The translations under genes and the position numbers were made by a program. From Marinifilum sp965230805 (GTDB taxonomy: Bacteria > Bacteroidota > Bacteroidia > Bacteroidales > Marinifilaceae), in NCBI RefSeq assembly GCF_965230805.1, contig NZ_OZ246019.1, positions 3,410,001 through 3,474,000 of the forward strand: 64,000 bases of DNA, in the 5' to 3' direction. This document shows, in pieces, positions 9,034 to 18,080 of the stretch; positions within the stretch are counted from its first letter, which is position 1; every line of letters starts with the position of its first letter. The notes under the pieces were generated by a model that had not been told where the DNA came from, did no database searches, and worked only from the letters and a program-made list of their open reading frames with translations.

Positions 9034-11274
9034 ATGAAAACAACACTAAAAATAGCAAAACTACAACTGGTAAACCTGATGTATTCTCCTGTAGCCTGGG
9101 CGGTACTGGTAGTTTTTGCACTCTATTCAGGTATCCAGTATACAGATGCTGTTGAGAACATACATAATATGTTTAAGCAGACCCAGGATAAGATGGACTA
9201 TAGTACGCTTAATGTTTTTGGGGGCTATTTATTCAAGATGAAAAACCTGATGTTTCTATTTGTGCCTATTTTAACCATGGGGCTCATCAGTAATGAAATC
9301 AATAGTGGTACCATAAAGTTATTGTATTCTTCGCCGATAAAGATCAGATCAATTGTGATTGGTAAATACCTGGCCATACTGATCTTTAGCTTGTTTATCG
9401 TGTTGATAATGGCAGCTGTTGTGGTGGGTACAGGATTCTTTGTAAATAACATGGATTATGGACTTGTGTTAACCGGGCTTTTAGGTTTTTTCCTTTTAAT
9501 CTCTACTTATTGTGCCATTGGATTGTTTATGTCAACGTGGACGAGATATCAGGTAATATCCGGTATTGCAAGCATTGCTCTTTTGTATTTATTGGATTAT
9601 GTAGGGAAATTTGGTCAGGATATCTACATCTTAGGGGATATCTTAAATTGGTTGTCCATCTCAAAACATTCAACACCATTGCTGCGAGGCTATATTGTTA
9701 GTTCTGATGTACTTTATTTTGTAATCATAACAGTATTGTTCCTTGCTTTTGCGATTAATAAAATGACTGCTGATCGTTTGAATAGTATTGGAAAACAAAA
9801 AATCAGAATCCTTTCCCTTGCCTATGTTGGTGCCACAGTATTAGCCATTATGCTAATTACCGTTCCTCAGTTAAAGTTTTATTTGGATACAACTGAAACC
9901 AAAAGGAATACGGTAAATCCGGTTACCATTGAAATTATGGAAAAGCTGGATGAAGAGCCCTTAACTATTAGGGCATTTGCAAATGTGCTTCATGGGGGGC
10001 GTATTTACCCAAAAAAAAGAAATGGGTTTAAACGAAGTTTTAGCAATTATACGCGCTTTATGCCCGATATAAAATTTCAGTTTCAGTTGTTCGCTGGATC
10101 TGTTACATATGATAGATTTCAAGGAGAGTTTAAAAACTATAGCATCAAAAAGAAAGCTGAAATGACAGCTTCCTACTACGAGCTGGGTAAGAATGAAATT
10201 GTAGATATTAACGAATTGGATATTAAAGATCAAGAGGTGCTCAATAGGTATGATATGACCTTTAAGTTACTCTTGAAGTTTCAATATAAAGGTAATCAAG
10301 CCTTTGTTAGAACGACAAGAGACGATAGAAGAATGGGGGTGTCAGAATTTGATTATGCTACAGCCATGAAAACACTTATTGTATCCCCCAAACATCTTGT
10401 TTTCTTAAGCGGAAATAATGAAAGGAGTATTGAACGTGCCTGGGAGCAGGACTGGAATCGCATGGCAAAAGGGTGGACGCATCGTTCAGCATTGGTGAAT
10501 CATGGTTTTACTGTTGAAAATGTAAATCTGAAAAATCAATCCATTCCTGAGAAGACGGATGTGTTGATTATTGCCGACCCTATGATTGCTTATACTGAAA
10601 CTGAATTAGAACAAATCAAAAACTATATTGAAAAGGGAGGCCACCTATTGATTGCCGCAGAGGGGGCAAATCATAAAGTAGTTAATCCATTATTAAGTTA
10701 CTTTAAGGTTGAAATTCAACATGATAAAATCCTCAGCAATCAATCTGGAAAGCTAACAGAGTTTTGTTCAGGAATCATAAATCAAGAAGCTCCTGAATTC
10801 CTAATAGATTATGGAATAGAGTCATTTGACTTGCCTGGAGCCAGTCCTTTGGAATATGAAGCTGAAAATGGATTTAATACTATTCCACTGGTAAAAACTG
10901 ATGAAAAATATACAAGCCTGGAAAGTACTGGTCAGAAGGGATCATTTACTACTGCTCTGGCATTGAATCGTAGGGTTAACAACAAAGATCAGAAGGTAAT
11001 TATAATAGGGGATGCCGATTTTGCTTCCGATAAGGAGATATTGAAAACCAAAAAAAAGGGATTTACTGATAATTCCGAGTTTTATAAAAACCTATTCAGA
11101 TGGTTTACCGATGGCGAATACCCATTGCGTTTTGAACAAGCAAAACCTTCCGACAATACACTTAATATAAGTAATGAAAAAGAGAAATTGTATAAAATCA
11201 TTTACATCTGGATTATTCCTTTTGCATTACTCCTTATTGGTGGATATATTTTCTGGAGAAGACGACGCATGTAG
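9034..11274 (+). CDS. Gld-type ABC transporter permease fused to auxiliary domain, first copy
   Basis: A 746-residue inner-membrane protein. The N-terminal ~240 residues form an ABC-2-type permease with about six membrane segments (start MKTTLKIAKLQLVNLMYSPV; MGLISNEINSGTIKLLYSSP between segments 2 and 3). A large soluble domain like the GldG/ABC-transporter auxiliary family follows (VLIIADPMIAYTETELEQIK, KGGHLLIAAEG). A last membrane helix and basic tail (WIIPFALLLIGGYIFWRRRR) end the protein. It resembles a GldF-GldG fusion. It works with the ATPase at 11425 and pairs with the permease at 12509. Substrate unknown; the gliding role of true Gld proteins should not be assumed. Confidence 0.87.
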   Translation: MKTTLKIAKLQLVNLMYSPVAWAVLVVFALYSGIQYTDAVENIHNMFKQTQDKMDYSTLNVFGGYLFKMKNLMFLFVPILTMGLISNEINSGTIKLLYSSPIKIRSIVIGKYLAILIFSLFIVLIMAAVVVGTGFFVNNMDYGLVLTGLLGFFLLISTYCAIGLFMSTWTRYQVISGIASIALLYLLDYVGKFGQDIYILGDILNWLSISKHSTPLLRGYIVSSDVLYFVIITVLFLAFAINKMTADRLNSIGKQKIRILSLAYVGATVLAIMLITVPQLKFYLDTTETKRNTVNPVTIEIMEKLDEEPLTIRAFANVLHGGRIYPKKRNGFKRSFSNYTRFMPDIKFQFQLFAGSVTYDRFQGEFKNYSIKKKAEMTASYYELGKNEIVDINELDIKDQEVLNRYDMTFKLLLKFQYKGNQAFVRTTRDDRRMGVSEFDYATAMKTLIVSPKHLVFLSGNNERSIERAWEQDWNRMAKGWTHRSALVNHGFTVENVNLKNQSIPEKTDVLIIADPMIAYTETELEQIKNYIEKGGHLLIAAEGANHKVVNPLLSYFKVEIQHDKILSNQSGKLTEFCSGIINQEAPEFLIDYGIESFDLPGASPLEYEAENGFNTIPLVKTDEKYTSLESTGQKGSFTTALALNRRVNNKDQKVIIIGDADFASDKEILKTKKKGFTDNSEFYKNLFRWFTDGEYPLRFEQAKPSDNTLNISNEKEKLYKIIYIWIIPFALLLIGGYIFWRRRRM

Positions 11275-11424
11275 CGTCTAGTTGAAAGTTAAAAGTTGAA
11301 AGTCAAAAGTGCAGGAGAAAGGAACAGAGAAAGGAAAAAAAGGACAACGAACTGGGGGATCTCTAAAAAAAACTCTGCGCGCCTCTGTGTTTATTTATAA
11401 TTCATCATTCATAATTAGAAAGTC
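11275..11424. repeat. Spacer with GTTGAAAGTTAAAA word repeats
   Basis: The 150-bp gap between permease and ATPase carries near-tandem words (AGTTGAAAGTTAAAAGTTGA, 11279-11298, then GAAAGTCAAAAG), a purine-rich stretch and a TAATTCATCATTCATAATTA segment just before the ATPase start. No gene is seen. The spacer interrupts what would otherwise be a compact ABC operon. Confidence 0.45.
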
Positions 11425-12354
11425 ATGTCAAACAAAATATTAGAAATCAAAAACTTGTCGCACCGCTATACTAAAAACTGGGCGATTCGCGATATCAATA
11501 TTGAAATGCACTCCAACGAAATCCTTGGATTATTAGGATCTAACGGAGCTGGTAAATCAACCACCATGAATATTCTTTGTGGTGTTTTGAACCAAAGCGA
11601 GGGTGAGGTATTTATCAATGGGATTGATTTACGTAAGAACCCGGAAGAAGCCAAAAAGAACATTGGTTTCTTACCACAAAAACCACCGGTGTATCCCGAT
11701 TTAGCCGTAGAAGAATACTTAAAGCATACGGCACACCTACGTTTTGTGCCGGAGAAAGAAATTCCTGCAGCCTTGGAAGCTGCTATGGAAAAATGTGGAT
11801 TACTACACATGCGCAAAAGACTAATCCGTAACTTATCAGGAGGTTACCAGCAGCGCGTTGGTATTGCACAGGCCATTATTCACAAACCTAAGCTGGTAAT
11901 TTTCGATGAGCCTACTGTAGGGCTTGATCCAAATAATATTGCCGAGATTCGTGAGTTGATTCGTGAAATCGCACAGGATCGTGCTGTAATCCTTTGTACC
12001 CACATTTTACCTGAGGTGCAAATGATTTGTAAATCGGTTAAAATGATCGAACAAGGTAAGTTGGTGTTCTCTGATAGTATCGATGCCTTTAACGATTATG
12101 TAGAGCCGGATACGCTGTTTGTAGAAATGGGCAACCCGCCATCCATCGATGCTTTAAAAGCCATTGATGGCGTATTAGAGGTTGAGCCTAAAAACGGAAA
12201 CCAGTTCCGTGTGAAGTTCGATTTCCATAAAAATGTATCCGAAGAAATCATTAGCCAGAGTGTGAAAAACGATTGGAAACTAAAAGAAGTAGCCATCGAA
12301 AAGCAATCGCTTGATTTAATTTTTGCACACTTATCGGGGAAGGTAAAGAAATAA
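11425..12354 (+). CDS. ABC transporter ATP-binding protein (GldA-like)
   Basis: Cytoplasmic ATPase of 309 residues that powers the flanking permeases. All ABC motifs are intact: Walker A GSNGAGKST (38-46), signature LSGGYQQ (137-143), Walker B LVIFDEPTVGLDP (about 158-170) and the switch histidine in LCTHILPE. The last ~80 residues form a C-terminal extension common in ABC-2 exporter ATPases, including GldA and NatA types. It is the only ATPase gene seen between two permeases, so both permeases probably share it, perhaps as a heterodimeric membrane part. Confidence 0.94.
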   Translation: MSNKILEIKNLSHRYTKNWAIRDINIEMHSNEILGLLGSNGAGKSTTMNILCGVLNQSEGEVFINGIDLRKNPEEAKKNIGFLPQKPPVYPDLAVEEYLKHTAHLRFVPEKEIPAALEAAMEKCGLLHMRKRLIRNLSGGYQQRVGIAQAIIHKPKLVIFDEPTVGLDPNNIAEIRELIREIAQDRAVILCTHILPEVQMICKSVKMIEQGKLVFSDSIDAFNDYVEPDTLFVEMGNPPSIDALKAIDGVLEVEPKNGNQFRVKFDFHKNVSEEIISQSVKNDWKLKEVAIEKQSLDLIFAHLSGKVKK

Positions 12355-12508
12355 GACACAAGTATCAAGACTATTGAGTTATGGTACTTGCTACTTGAAA
12401 CGAATGAGTAATTATTAATTAACTGTAAGTATCATAAAATAGAACGGTTTTATACATCATGTAAATCATCTTGCTACTTGATACTTACTACTTGATACTT
12501 AATAAGAA
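12355..12508. repeat. Spacer with TACTTGATACTT word repeats
   Basis: The 154-bp gap before the second permease contains several copies of TACTTGATACTT/TACTTGCTACTTGAAAC type words, densest at 12470-12500, and no gene. The repeat word differs from those in the other ABC-cassette spacers, but the style and position are the same. Confidence 0.45.
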
Positions 12509-14851
12509 ATGAAAACAACAATAAGAATAGCAAAACTCGAACTGAACAACCTGTTTTATTCGCCATTGGCATGGTTGGTATTGGTTGGGTTTAGTATTTA
12601 TACGGCAGTGTCATTAATGCCTTTTTTTGAAGGTCAAACTTTAAATCAGGAATTATATAATGAAATTTCCATCCTATCCTTAACTCACTCAATTTACTTT
12701 AGTCCTAATAAGGGCTATTTTAGAATATTGATCAATTTATTGATGGTGTTAGTTCCTTTAATAAGTATGGGGGTCATAAGTCGCGAGGCAAATACAGGAT
12801 CTATAAAACTCTTATATTCATCACCTGTAAAGTTACGTTCAGTTGTTTTAGGTAAATACATAGCCGTAATGGGAATGGTGAGTTTGTTGATGACAATTGT
12901 ATTAATGGCGGTTCTGGCAGGATGGCTATCAATAGATGCTTTTGATATTGGCAGAATATTAAGTTCATATCTACATCTGTATTTGTTTGCAGCACTTATT
13001 GCAGCCATTGCTGTGTATGTTTCTACTTTTTCCGAATACCCGATTGTGGATGCAGTAGCTACAATAGCTTTGGTTTATGGACTGGATTTATTATATGGGT
13101 TGGTAAAAGATATTCCGGTGATTAATCAGGTTATGTATTGGATGGCTCCATCGAGACAGATGAGTTATGCTTTTGCCGGATTAATAACTTCCAAATCCAT
13201 TATGTATTTTATAAGCCTGACCTTAATGTTTTTGAGCTGGGCCTATTTTAAAATGGCCATAAAACGTCAGACCAGTAAAGTGAAAAAATACACCCGTGTA
13301 AAAATGGGAATAGGTTTATTGCTTACTATGGGCGTAATTTATGTAACAAGTTTACCTGCTTTATTGCTGTATAGTGATGTTTCAGGTCGCAAGGTGAATG
13401 AGATTAACCCGGTAAGCAAAGATGTCTTAGCTCCCTTAAAAGATAAGCCCATAAAAATTACAACTTATGTAAATATTTTTGGAAATAACGCTAGCTCTTT
13501 ACTTCCCAATCGTCAGATCAGTGATAAACTTTTTTTTCATAAATACAGACTGGAATATCCTCAAATAGAGCAAGAATATGTCTATTTCTACATGCCGGAA
13601 ATGAAGGAGACTTATCAAAAAAACAGAATGGTAAAAGGAGAAAAATCCTTGGAAGAGCTAGTACAGCATTTTGCCAATCTTAGGAAATTGGATGTTAAAA
13701 ACATCCATCATATCGATGAGTTAGGTCTGAGCGATGTGGTAAAATCTAAATATGCGAATTTTAATTTCCGTATTATCGAAAGTGAAGGTAAAAAAAGTGT
13801 TTTAAATCATAGGTTCGATGATAAAATGGGATCACCTTTTCAGGCACAAATTTCAGCAGCATTTAAACGAGTGGCAAGTAAAAATTATAAGGCAGCCTTT
13901 GTATATGGGCATAAGGAAAGAGGGATCAATGTAAATGAAGAATTGGCAAAATCCAGGATGAACTATTATACAAAGATCACTTATTCTGAGAATTACGATC
14001 ATTTGATCTCAAATTCAGATCAAAGGTATGCATGGATTAATAATGGCTTTGATATCAACAGTATAAAACTAGACAAAGAAGTGCCTGCAGATATTGATGT
14101 ATTGTTTATTGCAGAACCAAAGTCAGCTTTTTCAGAAACTGAAATGGTGAATCTTAAGCAATATATTAATACGGGAGGAAATCTGGTAATCACTTCGGGA
14201 AGTGGGAACGAAAAGCTTATGAATCCTATTGTAAAAGAGTTTGGAGTGGAATACTTACCGGGTGTATTGGTGAATGATAATCCTGCTTATCCTGCTGATT
14301 ATAACCTTGCCAAAACAGATGGCGCATTTAAAGAAAGATTTGGATATGATGCAAATGTTCAGATGTTAAACGCAACCGCCTTAAAACTGAATAAAAATAG
14401 TGAATTTGAGTCAACTATAGTGCTAAAGGCAAAACAGAAAGAATGCTGGATTGATAAAACAGGGCCCAATTCAATGGGTGAGATTGAGTATAACGAATCA
14501 GAAGGCGATTTAAAAGCAGATTTACCACTGGCAGTGCAATTGGAAAGAAATGTGAACGGAAAAACTCAGAAGGTGTTTATTGCTTCTGATGCTGATTTCC
14601 TTTCCAACGAAAGGCTCTATAACGCACCATCCGGAATATTTATTGCTAATATGGGTATTATGCCCTATATGTCCAGTTGGTTTACGGATAATGAATTCCC
14701 ATTGGATATACAATATGAAGAGACAAAAGATTTACGCATGAAAGTTGCTTACAGCAATATTAAATGGTTAAAGCTACTATTCTACCTGATCATTCCCGGC
14801 ATCTTTGCTTTGTTTGGAGCAATAATGTTGATAAAAAGGATGAGAAACTAG
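12509..14851 (+). CDS. Gld-type ABC transporter permease fused to auxiliary domain, second copy
   Basis: A 780-residue paralogue of the protein at 9034 with the same build: an ABC-2 permease of about six membrane segments at the N-terminus (MKTTIRIAKLELNNLFYSPL; MGVISREANTGSIKLLYSSP), a GldG/auxiliary soluble domain (VLFIAEPKSAFSETEMVNLK, NTGGNLVITSGSG) and a final membrane helix with a basic end. The two permeases probably form a heterodimer with the ATPase at 11425. The stop codon TAG at 14849-14851 is completed by the first base of a miniature transposable element, so the original C-terminus may have been slightly longer. Confidence 0.87.
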   Translation: MKTTIRIAKLELNNLFYSPLAWLVLVGFSIYTAVSLMPFFEGQTLNQELYNEISILSLTHSIYFSPNKGYFRILINLLMVLVPLISMGVISREANTGSIKLLYSSPVKLRSVVLGKYIAVMGMVSLLMTIVLMAVLAGWLSIDAFDIGRILSSYLHLYLFAALIAAIAVYVSTFSEYPIVDAVATIALVYGLDLLYGLVKDIPVINQVMYWMAPSRQMSYAFAGLITSKSIMYFISLTLMFLSWAYFKMAIKRQTSKVKKYTRVKMGIGLLLTMGVIYVTSLPALLLYSDVSGRKVNEINPVSKDVLAPLKDKPIKITTYVNIFGNNASSLLPNRQISDKLFFHKYRLEYPQIEQEYVYFYMPEMKETYQKNRMVKGEKSLEELVQHFANLRKLDVKNIHHIDELGLSDVVKSKYANFNFRIIESEGKKSVLNHRFDDKMGSPFQAQISAAFKRVASKNYKAAFVYGHKERGINVNEELAKSRMNYYTKITYSENYDHLISNSDQRYAWINNGFDINSIKLDKEVPADIDVLFIAEPKSAFSETEMVNLKQYINTGGNLVITSGSGNEKLMNPIVKEFGVEYLPGVLVNDNPAYPADYNLAKTDGAFKERFGYDANVQMLNATALKLNKNSEFESTIVLKAKQKECWIDKTGPNSMGEIEYNESEGDLKADLPLAVQLERNVNGKTQKVFIASDADFLSNERLYNAPSGIFIANMGIMPYMSSWFTDNEFPLDIQYEETKDLRMKVAYSNIKWLKLLFYLIIPGIFALFGAIMLIKRMRN

Positions 14852-15011
14852 TGTGAAGAGTGTTAATAAAACGAATTAAAGTTTTTGAAAATATTTTTCT
14901 TTTTACAAGGCAAGGTATACAGGCATAGCCGTAGCTACGGCGAAAAAGCTTAACGCAGTAGAAAGGAAAATAGGTCAAAAAATTAGTTCGGGGAATTAGC
15001 ATTCTTTACAC
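14851..15011. mobile_element. 161-bp miniature inverted-repeat element with IS630-type ends
   Basis: The ends are inverted copies. GTGTGAAGAGTGTTAAT (left) matches the complement of the right end, GTGTAAAGAATGCTAAT, with a further CGAAYTAA match inside. The element is flanked by TA on both sides (14849-14850 and 15012-15013), as expected for IS630/Tc1-type insertion. The same ends bound the IS630 element at 24736-25844. It carries no transposase. A perfect palindrome GCCGTAGCTACGGC lies near its middle (14928-14941). It sits at the stop codon of the second permease. Confidence 0.78.
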
Positions 15012-15063
15012 TAGTAATCTTATTGGATATAGGTAAAATAAATTAATACGGAATAATTTGAAA

Positions 15064-16278
15064 ATGAAGAAACTGATTCTAATAACTGTAGCCATACTAT
15101 GCACGAGCACAGTCTTTTCTCAAGGAATACAATTTGAGCATGGGACTTTAGCCGAAGCTTTTGAAAAGGCAAAAAAAGAAAATAAATGGGTATTTGTTGA
15201 TACTTATACCGAATGGTGTGGTCCATGTAAGGCTTTAAGTAAGAGAGTTTTTCCACAGAAAAAAGTAGGCGATTATTTTAACTTACACTTTGTGAATATT
15301 AAGCTTGATGCCGAAAAAGGGGAAGGCATTGAGTTTGCTAAGAAATATAATATAAATGCTTATCCTACCTTACTATTTCTGAAACCCAATGGTGATGTAA
15401 TGTATACTACAAAAGGCGCTGTATCTGCTGATGTTTTAATTGGGGATGCCAAAATTGCTATGAATCCTTCTTTACAATTAACAGCTCTTGAAAAAAGATA
15501 TGCCAATGGCGAGCGCAATTTGGATTTCTTACTACAATATTGTGCAGAACTGCGGAAGGCTGAAAAAACCGATAGAATACTAAAATTAGGAGATGCCTAT
15601 CTGGAAACGATAGAGATGAAGGATTTACTCAACCCAAAGGTTTTAAGAATGGTGATCGGATCACATAAATTGACTTTTAAAGGAGAAGTTTACCAGTTTA
15701 TGTATGCCAATTGGGAAAAATTTGAGGCCATGGAAGGTATTGGTAAAGATGGAATGATGTATTATATGGAACGTCCTGCACGAGAATATTTGGGCGAAGT
15801 TGCCAAAAAAGGAAGCATAGAGGAACTTAATAAGGGCTTTGAAGAGGTAAAACGCGCATATAATACAAACAACGATACCAGAGATATTTATTATTCACTT
15901 CATCATTTGGAGCAAGGGAGAATGAATAAATGGTATGATATACACATGAAGCGGATGAATGCTTCTATATCTGAATTAGATTATGAAAATGCAGCTAATG
16001 TGTTGTCTTTTATGATTTACCAGACAAAAAACAAAACTGATTTAAAAGGTTCTAAGCATTTCAAAAGGCTACTTAAAACATCTGAAAAATTTGTAAAAGA
16101 ATATGAGGATAAACAAATCAGGGGAGCTTACAAAGCACTTATTAATTTGTATAAAATGGAAGGGAATAAACAAAAAGCACTCGAAAGTGTCGATACCTAC
16201 CTTAAACAGGTAGAAATGAAGTTTGGTAAAGTATTTCCTTCAGATTTAAAGTTAAGAGAAGAAATAGAGAATATGTAG
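15064..16278 (+). CDS. Periplasmic thioredoxin-family protein
   Basis: A 404-residue exported protein. A signal peptide (MKKLILITVAILCTSTVFSQ) is followed by a thioredoxin-like domain with active site WCGPC (51-55) and a cis-proline region (INAYPTLLF). A long helical C-terminal region of unknown function (about 150-404) ends the protein. The frame is open to a TTG at 15058, but the ATG at 15064 gives the natural signal peptide. It lies after the ABC cassette and before a TlpA-type protein, suggesting a shared thiol-redox role in the envelope. Whether it reduces or oxidises cannot be read from the motif alone. Confidence 0.88.
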   Translation: MKKLILITVAILCTSTVFSQGIQFEHGTLAEAFEKAKKENKWVFVDTYTEWCGPCKALSKRVFPQKKVGDYFNLHFVNIKLDAEKGEGIEFAKKYNINAYPTLLFLKPNGDVMYTTKGAVSADVLIGDAKIAMNPSLQLTALEKRYANGERNLDFLLQYCAELRKAEKTDRILKLGDAYLETIEMKDLLNPKVLRMVIGSHKLTFKGEVYQFMYANWEKFEAMEGIGKDGMMYYMERPAREYLGEVAKKGSIEELNKGFEEVKRAYNTNNDTRDIYYSLHHLEQGRMNKWYDIHMKRMNASISELDYENAANVLSFMIYQTKNKTDLKGSKHFKRLLKTSEKFVKEYEDKQIRGAYKALINLYKMEGNKQKALESVDTYLKQVEMKFGKVFPSDLKLREEIENM

Positions 16279-16464
16279 TGCTTGGTTTTACAGGTACATT
16301 TTCAATATTACCATTTCAAAATGATGTAGGCGTATTTACATCTGCTGTATGTTTATATTCAACATCATGTTTTTGTTTGAAAAATAATAATGAAAATGAG
16401 CAACTGTAGAATTTAATTGTAATTGAATACAACATTAATGTTCTAACGCTAAAAAATTAAACAA

Positions 16465-17832
16465 ATGAAGAAACAAATTTTAAGCATGCTCCTTTTCTGC
16501 AGTATTGCCCTTGGAGCTTTCGCGGAAAAAACAAAAGTGGAAGTGAAAATTAAAGATTGGCGCTTAGCAGGATGTAGCATGACAGTTGATGGGAGTATTA
16601 AATATTTTGATTTTAATGAAAATTTAGAAGGGTCATTAGAATTTGATCTAAAAGAAGCCAATTATGCCTACTTTGATTTTTATGGAAGTGGTGTATTAAT
16701 GGATTTTTATTTGACTCCGGGAAAAGATTTGAGTATTACCATTCATGGATCGGAGGAAGGTTTTGGTGTACAAAATAAAATGCAGTGGCCGGTAAGTATT
16801 GAGTGCGAAGATGGAGGGATAAATCAATATTTATTAGATTACCACACCTCTGTTTGTAAAACACACGAAGCACCCTTTACCAATGAAGAAATGGCCGCTG
16901 GTGATGAAGTGCTTGTTAAACGTCTTGATGAATTGGTAGAGGAATATCGTAAAGAGCTTAAAAAAACAAAATTGCCAAAGGAATTTAAAAAGGTACATTA
17001 TGAGGCCATTCCATATTTGGTAGTAAAACCATTGGCTTATTTAAAAGAATACGTTAAAGATGCAGCTCCCGGAGACTTATACTATAACAAACTAAAATCC
17101 TTGCTTGTTGAAAAAGAAATTCTTTTTCACTCAAAGGATTATAATGCATTTGTAAATGCCACGACCAAATCTCTTGGCGAATGGAAGTCTACAAGTATAG
17201 TAGAATGCACAACCAAGAGTATAAAACTTTCTGCGTCTTTTAAAGATAAAAACATTAAAAACAAGTTGATAGCATCCTACGCTTTTCCTTATTTCAAGAA
17301 ATATGGAACGGATGGTACCGAAGAGATACAGGCTATTATGCGCGAAAATTTGGAAGCTGAGGATATTGAAAAACTGGATAAAATAGTGAAGGACTATGCC
17401 CAAATTTCCCGGGGACAAGCCTCATTTAAATTTGAGTTTAAAGATATCGATGGTAAACTGGTTTCTTCCGATGATTTTATAGGGAAATACTTGCTTATCG
17501 ACCTTTGGGCAACCTGGTGCGGTCCATGTAAAAAGGAAATCCCCTTTTTGGAAAAGTTGGAGCACGAGTATGAAGGGAAAGATATTCAATTTGTAAGTAT
17601 CTCTTTGGACAAACCTAAGAATAAAGAAAAATGGTCTAAAATGGTAAAAGAAAAGAATATGGGAGGGATACAATTATTTGCCAATGGAGACCTTAAAATT
17701 GCGGAATTTTACAAAGCTTTTAGTATTCCAAGGTTTGTTTTTATCGACAAAGAAGGTAAAATAATAAGCATGAATACACCAAAACCGAGCTCTGTATACA
17801 TTAGACCTTTGCTGGATAAGTATTTAAAATAA
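16465..17832 (+). CDS. TlpA-type thiol-disulfide oxidoreductase
   Basis: A 455-residue periplasmic protein with a signal peptide (SIALGAFAEKT), a long N-terminal region of the kind found in Bacteroidota TlpA proteins (about 20-315, beta-rich then helical), and a C-terminal AhpC-TSA/Redoxin-type thioredoxin fold with WCGPC at 351-355 (LIDLWATWCGPCKKEIPFL). The FSIPRFVFID segment contains the cis-proline. It is a paralogue of the protein at 48320: both share the stretch KEKNMGGIQLFANGD. Likely a reductase for envelope proteins or for an imported ligand; the electron donor is not in the window. Confidence 0.9.
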   Translation: MKKQILSMLLFCSIALGAFAEKTKVEVKIKDWRLAGCSMTVDGSIKYFDFNENLEGSLEFDLKEANYAYFDFYGSGVLMDFYLTPGKDLSITIHGSEEGFGVQNKMQWPVSIECEDGGINQYLLDYHTSVCKTHEAPFTNEEMAAGDEVLVKRLDELVEEYRKELKKTKLPKEFKKVHYEAIPYLVVKPLAYLKEYVKDAAPGDLYYNKLKSLLVEKEILFHSKDYNAFVNATTKSLGEWKSTSIVECTTKSIKLSASFKDKNIKNKLIASYAFPYFKKYGTDGTEEIQAIMRENLEAEDIEKLDKIVKDYAQISRGQASFKFEFKDIDGKLVSSDDFIGKYLLIDLWATWCGPCKKEIPFLEKLEHEYEGKDIQFVSISLDKPKNKEKWSKMVKEKNMGGIQLFANGDLKIAEFYKAFSIPRFVFIDKEGKIISMNTPKPSSVYIRPLLDKYLK

Positions 17833-18080
17833 GTATAGTAAGATAGACAGTACTCAAAATTGATTGTCGATTTCAATTATATAGTTATTACAATATAAGC
17901 TGTTGGTTTTTAGCCATTAGCTATTGGCTTTTATGAAAGTCAATTTAGTATTTTCAAATTAGCAGCGAAAGGCTAATTACCAATCGCTTGATGGGTGTTG
18001 CCTAAAGTGAACTCAGGTTAAATGAGATCAAGAAATAGTGATTTAAATGAAATTAATCTAAAAATTGAAATTCTAAGAAT

